7,439 bases of DNA, taken from positions 1-7,439 of the forward strand of contig JAIXQV010000288.1 in the NCBI GenBank assembly GCA_027485535.1, given 5' to 3'. The notes under the pieces are model-generated. The model searched no databases. It was given only the letters and a program-made list of their open reading frames with translations, and was not told the origin of the DNA. Source of the DNA: Oxalobacteraceae bacterium (GTDB taxonomy: Bacteria; Pseudomonadota; Gammaproteobacteria; Burkholderiales; Burkholderiaceae_D). The position numbers and the translations under genes were made by a program. This document shows, one piece after another, positions 1-5,251 of this stretch (the stretch's first letter is position 1; every line of letters begins with the position of its first letter).

Positions 1-767
1 ACTGCAGCTGCCCAAGGTGCTGGGTTGGAGGTGCCGTAGTAGACCAGGTTCAGCTTCGGATCATACGAACCGATGAACCATGCAGCGCCACCGCCATGCT
101 TGCCGGAGTCACCCTTCCAAGTGTCACCGCCTTTTTCACCGGGCTCTGGCACGGTGTGGGTACGCCAGACTTCCTTACCGGTGTTCTGATCGTAAGCGAT
201 GACCGCGCCACGCACGCCATACTCACCACCACCGAAGCCGGTGATCACGAGGTTGCCAGCGATGGTCGGAGGCGAAGTGATAACTGAACCCTGGGTGTAG
301 TCAACCACGGTTGAGGTCCAGAGCTCTTTGCCGGTCTTCGCGTCAAGCGCAGTCAGCTTCGAGTCAAGACGACCAAAGAAGATCTTGCCATTGGCGTGTG
401 CAACACCACGGCTGTTGACGTCGCAGCAAGCGAACTGATCAACGTTCTTTGGCAGCTCTGGCGAATGACGCCATTTAACGTCACCCGTTTTTGCGTTAAC
501 CGCGTAAACGTTTTTCGGACCGAAAGACGAGGTCACGTACATGGTGTCGCCGACCAGAATCGGTGTCGATTCTTGTGAGCGGTTGGTACCGAGTTGCAGT
601 GCCCACTTGACCTGCAAGTTTTTGACGTTGCCAGTGTTCACTTGATTAGCAACGCTGTAGCGGGTGTTACCGGTGTCGCCACCGTACACACCCCAGTCTT
701 TAGCCATAGCGACTGGTGCTGCTACCAGCATCGCCGCGGTGGCCATCGTTGTCATGTATAGCTTCAT
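1..767 (-). CDS. PQQ-dependent type I alcohol dehydrogenase (methanol/ethanol family), N-terminal part
   Basis: This is the first 255 codons of a periplasmic quinoprotein alcohol dehydrogenase; the rest lies beyond the left edge. Such enzymes (usually near 600 residues) oxidise primary alcohols with PQQ and Ca2+ or a lanthanide, passing electrons to a cytochrome c. The ATG at 767 follows GGAG with a 5-nt spacer and opens a signal peptide with a likely cut after AMA at residue 22. Visible family marks are the tryptophan-docking motif AxDxxTGK (as ALDAKTGKELW, residues 140-150), the vicinal cysteine pair C114-C115 followed by R120, E66, E182 in the GGEYGVRG stretch, the PQQ-stacking W230 in GGGAAW, and N248 in TSNPAPW. 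By homology E182 and N248 are metal ligands. The residue that separates lanthanide from calcium enzymes lies in the missing C-terminal part, so the metal cannot be told. The CC pair, E and N argue that the enzyme is active. The substrate is not determinable. Confidence 0.93.
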   Translation of the reverse strand, partial: MKLYMTTMATAAMLVAAPVAMAKDWGVYGGDTGNTRYSVANQVNTGNVKNLQVKWALQLGTNRSQESTPILVGDTMYVTSSFGPKNVYAVNAKTGDVKWRHSPELPKNVDQFACCDVNSRGVAHANGKIFFGRLDSKLTALDAKTGKELWTSTVVDYTQGSVITSPPTIAGNLVITGFGGGEYGVRGAVIAYDQNTGKEVWRTHTVPEPGEKGGDTWKGDSGKHGGGAAWFIGSYDPKLNLVYYGTSNPAPWAAA

Positions 768-1093
768 TGTGTCTCCGTTCATCGAGTGCTATGGTTGCAT
801 AGACCCAGATGTTATTAATTTAACAATCGCCCAAATACAGACGCTTCTTGTAAAACTCCACACAAGTATCTAAGCACCTCGATGGTACAAGGTCTAAAAA
901 AAAAATCAACGAATATCCAACTACCTTACTCATGGTTTCTACGGCAGTTTTTGCCTGTTTTTTTATCCTGCGATGGAACACACGAAACACACCATTTCCA
1001 GCACTGTACAGAGTGAAAAATCGTGTTTGCAGCGCACCAAATTTGATGCGCCAACAACGCAAAAATAATCGCTGCCTTACAAAAGCTGACAGC

Positions 1094-1118
1094 AAAAAAA
1101 AACGACCTCAGCGGGTCG
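1094..1118 (-). terminator. Intrinsic (Rho-independent) terminator
   Basis: Read on the minus strand, a 5-bp GC-rich stem CGACC/GGTCG with the 6-nt loop CGCTGA is followed directly by nine T residues. This is the standard form of an intrinsic terminator. It lies about 190 nt after the stop of the lipoprotein gene and most simply ends that operon, leaving a long 3' untranslated region. It could equally end a separate small RNA made from 1119-1308. Confidence 0.8.
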
Positions 1119-1150
1119 CAGATGCGTCTTCAATACATTTTTTGGAGCGA

Positions 1151-1200
1151 TTCTTACAGTGCCTTACGTAAGCTTTTGCAAGCTTACGCAGGCTTACATC
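1151..1200. repeat. Five tandem 10-nt units with CTTAC core
   Basis: Five consecutive 10-nt blocks share the pattern gCTTACgca. The CTTAC core is intact at 1153, 1163, 1183 and 1193 and is degenerate (CTTTT) in the middle block at 1173. The exact 10-nt period places each copy on about the same face of the DNA helix. The second block also forms the perfect palindrome CTTACGTAAG (1163-1172). The array sits between the lipoprotein stop and the terminator. Its role is unknown. Confidence 0.7.
1167..1188. repeat. Perfect 9-bp inverted repeat (stem-loop)
   Basis: CGTAAGCTT and AAGCTTACG flank the 4-nt spacer TTGC, giving a strong potential hairpin. There is no T-run on either side, so it is not by itself an intrinsic terminator. 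It arises within the 10-nt repeat array. It may be an RNA structure in the 3' untranslated region or a protein-binding site. Confidence 0.6.
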
Positions 1201-1227
1201 AGGGCGTTAAAAACAGGTAAATATGCA

Positions 1228-1244
1228 GAGCGGAAAGCACGCTC
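1228..1244. repeat. Short stem-loop GAGCG/CGCTC
   Basis: A 5-bp GC-rich inverted repeat with a 7-nt spacer lies about 65 nt after the lipoprotein stop on the minus strand. It has no following T-run. With the two hairpins further on it makes the transcribed spacer look structured. Confidence 0.35.
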
Positions 1245-1308
1245 CAGCAAGCTAGCGATATTCGTAAAAACGAGAATAACGAAGCATTATTAAGCGCAAT
1301 TAAGTTCG

Positions 1309-2055
1309 CTAGAAACTTTTGGTGCGTAGCAGCGTCATGCGCATCACACCCCCCTGAAAAAATCGTGCTGTGGTGGGCTCATGACGCTCAAGCTGTACTA
1401 GTCCCACGTTGGGGCAATACCACTCCAGGTTAACCATCGGCGCCTCTTTGTAGGTCATTTCGCGCTCGTGCCAGATATGCAAAGGCGTTACCCCTTTGAT
1501 CAGCACACAGCCACTGTAATCACCCGCTGGTGTGCTGACCTTTTGCTCAGTCGCCTCAACCGCATAGGTCATGGTGAGATCGCGGAAACGATCTACATAT
1601 TTAAATTCTTGGGGCCATTCGTTTCGACGCTTCAGGAAATAAGGTGACGTGGTCGTCGTCCACTTCTCCTCCTTGCTGAGTTTGGCTGGCAGCACAGTGC
1701 GTGGTGCACGATCCAGCATGGCCACTTTGTCGTTCGGGGTGCGGCTGGCGATACGATGAACCCCTTTGTCATCAATCTTTAGCCAGTAGTCGTTACCGTA
1801 GTCACTGCGGCGGCGCCAAGTTTCAACACCATTCAAATCGACCCGCCCAAGATTCGTCATGGTGATGGTCGATCGGTCGACATAAGGCTCAGGCGCGTCG
1901 TAGCTAATCTCTACACGGTAGGTCCAGCTCCTTCCTTCGCCGAGCGGGAACAAGGGATTATCGTTAGCCGGTTTTTCGCAACCGCCGAGCAGAGTCATCG
2001 CTGCGACCGCACTCAGCCGTACGAGCGTGCTGGCAGAATAATTAAGCAATCGCAT
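1309..2055 (-). CDS. Lipoprotein of unknown function, last gene of the motor-like cassette
   Basis: The 248-residue product starts with a lipoprotein signal peptide: R3, a hydrophobic stretch, and the lipobox LGGC with the lipidated cysteine at residue 26. The next residue is Glu rather than Asp, so there is no classical inner-membrane retention signal and outer-membrane sorting is expected. The mature part opens with FPLGEGRSWTYRVE, and further on has STPAGDYSGC and WYCPNVGLVQLER. These recall a broad group of beta-rich lipoproteins with a 'PLxxGxxWxY ... PAGxYxxC ... PGVGLV' layout, whose function I do not know. The ATG at 2055 was chosen over an upstream in-frame start at 2112 because the extra 19 residues are highly basic and would bury the signal peptide; GGAAA lies 6 nt upstream. 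The start is one base after the stop of the previous gene, so it is translated as part of the same operon. Confidence 0.85.
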   Translation of the reverse strand: MRLLNYSASTLVRLSAVAAMTLLGGCEKPANDNPLFPLGEGRSWTYRVEISYDAPEPYVDRSTITMTNLGRVDLNGVETWRRRSDYGNDYWLKIDDKGVHRIASRTPNDKVAMLDRAPRTVLPAKLSKEEKWTTTTSPYFLKRRNEWPQEFKYVDRFRDLTMTYAVEATEQKVSTPAGDYSGCVLIKGVTPLHIWHEREMTYKEAPMVNLEWYCPNVGLVQLERHEPTTARFFQGGVMRMTLLRTKSF

Positions 2056-2056
2056 T

Positions 2057-2554
2057 TTATTTTTCCGGTACCTGAGGCGCAGGCAGATCCATGATCTTGA
2101 TCTCCTGCTCATCCTTGCCCGGATTCAGCCAGCTCGGGCCCGTACCCTGCCCCGACTTCGCCTCGGCGGTACCCATTTGGCTGATACCGCGCTGACCTTT
2201 TTTCATGCCCTCGGTAATACGCTCATGCAGCGCACGCATGTAGGGCAGCTTGTAACCGCGCGGCTCGAGATGACGCCGCCCTTCCTCAATCGGCGTTACC
2301 CACAAATACAAAGCGCCCGGATATTTTGGTGTTGGTTCTTCAATCACGGCAGCAATCAGCAAGAAGCGCGCTGGTAGCGGGTCGCTAGTGGGGTAGCCAA
2401 TCACACTCATCACGGCATGATGACCATAAAAATAAAATGCACAGACGCCTAATGTCAGCACGCCTTTCAGCCAGCGCGGCCAGCTCGAGAATACGATCGC
2501 CAGCGCGAACAAAAAGACAAACAGCGCAAAGGCAATAATCAAGGTCAGGGTCAT
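2057..2554 (-). CDS. Small two-helix membrane protein of unknown function
   Basis: This 165-residue protein has two hydrophobic helices near the N-terminus (about residues 3-23 and 30-52), joined by a short basic turn with WPRWLK. A soluble tail of about 110 residues follows, containing the ordered stretch ARFLLIAAVIEE and GALYLWVTP (about 62-88), a basic helix (about 104-120) and a low-complexity, proline-rich end. I do not recognise a family. The short positive turn suggests that both ends face the periplasm (positive-inside rule). Its ATG overlaps the stop of the ExbD-like gene in an ATGA junction, which implies translational coupling, and only 1 nt separates its stop from the lipoprotein start. 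It is therefore probably a structural partner of the channel proteins or the lipoprotein. Confidence 0.82.
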   Translation of the reverse strand: MTLTLIIAFALFVFLFALAIVFSSWPRWLKGVLTLGVCAFYFYGHHAVMSVIGYPTSDPLPARFLLIAAVIEEPTPKYPGALYLWVTPIEEGRRHLEPRGYKLPYMRALHERITEGMKKGQRGISQMGTAEAKSGQGTGPSWLNPGKDEQEIKIMDLPAPQVPEK

Positions 2555-3183
2555 GTCAGCGACTTCGCTAAAGATTTCGGAATAGTGTTTATGTTGGTGA
2601 CAGCGCCGCTCGGGTCGATGGTAAATCGCACCAAAGTAGCTTCCTTGCCGCGACCATCCAGCGTGGCTTGGCCATAGAACACCACCTCGGCTTTCGGATT
2701 CACCTTGATCACCGTAAGCGTGGCCTCGACGGGCTTGCCGGCTTTAGGATCGCTGGCATCGAGTTCTTTGGTCTCGTAGTAGTGCACATTTGCCACATAC
2801 TCACCGGGAATAATGCTGCGAATCGTGTTGACCTCCTGACGCAGCGGATTCACCACCTTCTTGCCGTTCACGATGATGGTGTTATTTGAACTGCCACGAT
2901 CATCACGATCCAGATGCATCAGCCCTGCCTCACGATTACGAAACCACACCACTTCACCGGACGGACCCTGTGTCCACAGGTCGAGGTCATTCGGATCGTT
3001 GTCGGGCCAGGACAGCGTGATGATGAACTCGGCCTTGGCCGGAATATCGCCGCTCTTCTGCGCTTTTGGATTAATCGACAGAAACGCAATAATGAAACAG
3101 AACACAAACGCGATCAGCATGTTGAACAACATGTCATACATCGGGTCGACTTCTTGCTCACGCGATCGCTTACGGTTGGCCAT
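2551..3183 (-). CDS. ExbD/MotB-like ion-channel subunit with a YfaP/DUF2135-like periplasmic domain
   Basis: The 210-residue protein has a short basic cytoplasmic start, then one helix (about 15-36) beginning VDPMYDMLFNMLIAF. D17 falls where ExbD, TolR and MotB carry the essential ion-binding Asp (compare the ExbD pattern PLxDVxFxLLIFF). After a linker, residues 52-136 read as a compact beta domain with LSWPDNDPNDLDLW, a PSGEVVWF turn, LDRDDRG and IIPGEYVANVHYY. These match my memory of the YfaP/DUF2135 pattern (LxWxxxDxDLxVxxPxGE ... DxDxxxG ... PGxYxVxVxYY). The last 70 residues form a further beta-rich tail. There is no OmpA-like peptidoglycan domain and no usual ExbD C-terminal domain. 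The gene starts 11 nt after the channel gene; AGGA lies 9 nt before the ATG. The D17 assignment is good and the domain name is moderately sure. Confidence 0.88.
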   Translation of the reverse strand: MANRKRSREQEVDPMYDMLFNMLIAFVFCFIIAFLSINPKAQKSGDIPAKAEFIITLSWPDNDPNDLDLWTQGPSGEVVWFRNREAGLMHLDRDDRGSSNNTIIVNGKKVVNPLRQEVNTIRSIIPGEYVANVHYYETKELDASDPKAGKPVEATLTVIKVNPKAEVVFYGQATLDGRGKEATLVRFTIDPSGAVTNINTIPKSLAKSLT

Positions 3184-3194
3184 GGGCTGTTGTC

Positions 3195-3872
3195 CTAGGC
3201 CTTGATTTTCAAGCCATGCGTCTGCGCGCGAGTCACGAGCTCATCGGCGAAGCGATCGAGCCGGGTCAACTGCATACCGAGCAGGATGTTAGCGACCAAA
3301 CCGACCATGGTGGTCAGCAGCGCAACGCCCAAGCCGGTGGTCAGCTCGCGCAGCATGTCTTGCGCTTGGGACTGATCGAAGCTTTGCATGTGCCCGATCT
3401 GCATCGCCAGCATCGAAAAGCCAATCACCTTACCGAGCAAGCCGAGCTTCAGCTGCAAGCCGTTAACCCACCAAGCGGTGGCATGACTGCCATGAGTTTG
3501 CTCGGACAATAAATCCATTGGCGCGCCGGAATCAATCGGCTTGGCGCGCAGCGCAGCCCAGTATGACGATGCCCAGCAGCCTTCCATCGGCTCGGTGCCG
3601 GGGTTGGCAATTTGCTGCTCCAGACTTTGACGCTGCCGATCAAGTTCTCGGCTGCGAGTACCGCACCACAGCGTCGCGATACAAAAGATGATGATGATAA
3701 TGAAGGTGATGCCGGTAGGGTCGGACTGTAGCAGTAGCTGCCAAACGCCTTTCATGCCCAGCAGCCAAGCCGCGAACAGGAACATCCCGATCAGCGTGAA
3801 CCATTCAAACAGAATGGGTTCAATCTTGCTGCGCGGATTGGACCATGGCAGCCGCAAAAACCGGATCTTCAC
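3195..3872 (-). CDS. MotA/TolQ/ExbB-type proton (ion) channel family protein
   Basis: The 225-residue membrane protein has helices at about 21-40, 54-70, 142-160 and 178-200, with a cytoplasmic loop of about 70 residues between the second and third. The third and fourth helices hold the family core: GLLGKVIGFSML (144-155) and TGLGVALLTTMVGLVANI (179-196), with T187/T188 at the place of the pore threonines of ExbB and TolQ. Partners of this type form a pentamer around a dimer of the ExbD/MotB subunit and turn ion flow into motion or force. The start is a GTG, fixed by the ribosome site GAGGAG five nt upstream; no ATG fits. The following gene encodes the matching ExbD-like subunit. Neither TonB, Tol-Pal nor flagellar genes are nearby, so the force is probably delivered to something other than those standard systems. 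Confidence 0.9.
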   Translation of the reverse strand: MKIRFLRLPWSNPRSKIEPILFEWFTLIGMFLFAAWLLGMKGVWQLLLQSDPTGITFIIIIIFCIATLWCGTRSRELDRQRQSLEQQIANPGTEPMEGCWASSYWAALRAKPIDSGAPMDLLSEQTHGSHATAWWVNGLQLKLGLLGKVIGFSMLAMQIGHMQSFDQSQAQDMLRELTTGLGVALLTTMVGLVANILLGMQLTRLDRFADELVTRAQTHGLKIKA

Positions 3873-3877
3873 TGTCT

Positions 3878-3883
3878 CTCCTC
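3878..3883 (-). promoter_or_regulatory. Strong ribosome binding site deciding a GTG start
   Basis: GAGGAG lies five nt before the GTG at 3872 on the minus strand. It is the best Shine-Dalgarno match in the cassette and justifies the non-ATG start of the channel gene, whose product needs the residues that follow to reach its first helix. Confidence 0.75.
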
Positions 3884-3923
3884 GTTGCCACGGCGATGTT
3901 GCACACGGCTTATTTGTTTTTAT

Positions 3924-3940
3924 GGCGCTATTCTAACGCC
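3924..3940. repeat. Imperfect inverted repeat between the adhesin-E-like and channel genes
   Basis: GGCG and CGCC arms, with further TA/TA pairing inside and one mismatch, lie 12 nt after the stop of the adhesin-E-like gene. No T-run follows on the minus strand, so it is at most a weak terminator or processing site. The 80-nt gap could also house a promoter for the motor-like cassette, but I see no clear one. Confidence 0.3.
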
Positions 3941-3952
3941 CAGCGTAATGAC

Positions 3953-4351
3953 TCAGGTTTTTGGGCCTTCGTTGGGGTCGAAGCGGCAGATCAGCACGAA
4001 CATGGTCTCTTGAGGCGATTCCTCTGCTGGCTTGATCCATTCGCCCGGTGTTTCGTCGACTTTGATAGCGTCGCCGATACCCATACGATAGGGAAACGAC
4101 GAGTAACGCAACGTACGCATCGCACGGGCTGCACAATCCACTTCCCATAATAATGTCACGGACAGACTACCCTGCGGCGTCGGCTCGCGATATTCAATCA
4201 ACATCCACATACGCGTGGTATCGCCACCAGGTCGGAAAAAATCATTGATGTAGAACGCCTGACCATCCTTCACATCGATCAATTTCCATTCAGCGTGCGC
4301 GGACGAGAAACAGCAAAACATCAACAGCGCGGCAATAAGAGATCGCATCAT
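3953..4351 (-). CDS. Small exported protein, surface-adhesin E-like
   Basis: The 132-residue product has a clear signal peptide ending AHA at residue 20, so it is secreted to the periplasm or cell surface. The mature part starts EWKLIDV and contains QAFYIN, a RMWMLIEY strand, LLWEVDCAARAMRTL and a late LICRF. The pattern of a W near the start, a central strand with W and the motif 'xDCxxRxxR' resembles the adhesin-E family (Haemophilus protein E-like, common in betaproteobacteria). Most members have no proven function, and adhesion should not be assumed. The ATG at 4351 (or 4348) is chosen over a TTG at 4360, which adds only three residues; none of them has a strong ribosome site. The gene lies 26 nt after the dehydrogenase stop and may be co-transcribed with it. 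Its link to the channel genes 80 nt downstream is unproven. Confidence 0.8.
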   Translation of the reverse strand: MMRSLIAALLMFCCFSSAHAEWKLIDVKDGQAFYINDFFRPGGDTTRMWMLIEYREPTPQGSLSVTLLWEVDCAARAMRTLRYSSFPYRMGIGDAIKVDETPGEWIKPAEESPQETMFVLICRFDPNEGPKT

Positions 4352-4377
4352 CAGCGTCAATGAAGTTAAAGATTTAG

Positions 4378-5133
4378 TTAAATCGTACGGCCACCATCAA
4401 TTGGCATTTCCAGACCCGTTAGAAACTCGGCTGCGTCAGTCGCTAGAAAAACGGCTGCCGCCGCCATATCTTTCGGCTCGCATAAACGACCGAGCGGAAT
4501 GGTCGATAAAAAGCGGGCGCGATTCTCCGGTGTATCTGGCATACCCATAAAATCTTCCAGCAAGGCCGTCGCACCCATCACCGGGCACAAGGCATTAACC
4601 CGTATTTTGTCGGGAGCCAATTCAACCGCCATCGCCTTCGAGAGCAGATTCACCGCACCTTTCGAGCTGTTATACCAGCATAAACCAGGACGCGGACGAA
4701 TGCCGGCGGTGGAACCCACGTTAATAATCAGGCCACCTTTACCGCGCGCGCGCATCACCGGCACGACTGCATGCGCCATGTGATAAATCGATTTCACATT
4801 GACATTAAACACCCGGTCGAACGTTTGCTCATCTACCTGCAGCATCGGCTGATTGCGATGAGTCGTCCCTGCATTATTAATCACAATATCCGGCACACCG
4901 AAGCTATCGACGCAGGCTTGCACCATCGCTTGCACAGCATCGCCATTAGCGACATCAGTTGCAACTGCCTTGGCATTGGCGCCGAGCGACTTTGCTACGC
5001 GCTCACCAGCCTCAGCGTTAATGTCGGCAATAATCACTTTCGCACCTTCGCGTATATACGCTTCTGCCATGCCGGTACCAAAGCCGCTACCGGCCCCGGT
5101 GATGATGGCAACTTTGCCTGCTAGCTGTCCCAT
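4378..5133 (-). CDS. SDR family oxidoreductase (classical short-chain dehydrogenase)
   Basis: This is a complete cytoplasmic 251-residue classical SDR, the usual length. The cofactor motif TGAGSGFG spans residues 12-19, and D37 at the end of the second strand favours NAD(H) over NADP(H). NNAG is at 86-89. The catalytic set is complete: N112, S141, Y154 and K158 (YNSSK). The C-terminal PIDGG motif is typical of the FabG-like branch. The reaction is reversible oxidation of a hydroxyl group to a carbonyl group; the substrate cannot be told. GGAG with a 5-nt spacer precedes the ATG. It follows the aldehyde dehydrogenase by 118 nt on the same strand, and with that gene and the PQQ dehydrogenase suggests an alcohol or hydroxy-acid oxidation route. 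Confidence 0.95.
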   Translation of the reverse strand: MGQLAGKVAIITGAGSGFGTGMAEAYIREGAKVIIADINAEAGERVAKSLGANAKAVATDVANGDAVQAMVQACVDSFGVPDIVINNAGTTHRNQPMLQVDEQTFDRVFNVNVKSIYHMAHAVVPVMRARGKGGLIINVGSTAGIRPRPGLCWYNSSKGAVNLLSKAMAVELAPDKIRVNALCPVMGATALLEDFMGMPDTPENRARFLSTIPLGRLCEPKDMAAAAVFLATDAAEFLTGLEMPIDGGRTI

Positions 5134-5214
5134 GGTGTCTCCAGAATCTCAATATGATTTTTATTATTACCGCCAAACACTACCGGTGAATAGAGCGCAT
5201 GAAGTGCCGCAAGT

Positions 5215-5232
5215 GGGCGTAATGACACGCCC
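5215..5232. repeat. GC-rich stem-loop after the aldehyde dehydrogenase gene
   Basis: GGGCGT and ACGCCC form a perfect 6-bp stem with a 6-nt loop, 20 nt after the aldehyde dehydrogenase stop on the minus strand. No U-tract follows in either direction. It could stabilise the upstream message or weakly reduce read-through into the SDR gene. Confidence 0.4.
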
Positions 5233-5251
5233 CTCTGAATGCGACATACGA

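Larger units (their letters stand above)
768..1308. other. 541-nt intergenic region without a convincing gene
   Basis: This AT-richer stretch separates the lipoprotein gene from the PQQ dehydrogenase gene, both on the minus strand. It holds an intrinsic terminator (1094-1118), a 10-nt phased repeat (1151-1200) with a perfect 9-bp inverted repeat, and a further stem-loop at 1228-1244. Nearer the dehydrogenase it has a ten-A run (896-905) and a CTTGT-N10-ACAAG inverted repeat (847-866) that might be an operator. The dehydrogenase must have its own promoter here because the terminator lies upstream of it, but I see no clear -35/-10 pair. Short open frames in this region lack ribosome sites, and one begins inside the terminator. 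Confidence 0.8.

Noticed and set aside
943..964. Plus-strand terminator-like element (GGCA/TGCC stem then T-run)
   Set aside because: The stem is only 4 bp and no plus-strand gene lies upstream that would need it.
820..1095. 91-residue open frame on the minus strand in the intergenic region
   Set aside because: Its start lies at the T-run of the intrinsic terminator, it has no ribosome site, and its composition (Arg, Phe and Cys rich) looks like translated non-coding DNA.
932..1171. 79-residue open frame on the plus strand in the intergenic region
   Set aside because: No ribosome site, no recognisable domain, and it runs through the terminator and the repeat array.
2056..2112. Upstream start for the lipoprotein gene inside the two-helix protein gene
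   Set aside because: It would place 19 mostly basic residues before the lipoprotein signal peptide; the ATG at 2055 gives a standard signal peptide and 1-nt spacing.
1309..3872. Zorya anti-phage system, because of the MotA/MotB-like pair
   Set aside because: The channel protein is short (225 residues) without the long cytoplasmic tail of ZorA, the partner lacks an OmpA-like peptidoglycan domain as in ZorB, and no helicase or nuclease genes follow.
2551..3872. Standard TonB-ExbB-ExbD or Tol-Pal operon
   Set aside because: No TonB, TolA, TolB or Pal gene is present and the ExbD-like periplasmic domain is of a different type.
4771..5124. 117-residue plus-strand open frame opposite the SDR gene
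   Set aside because: It is the antisense shadow of a complete SDR gene with all catalytic motifs; no independent support.
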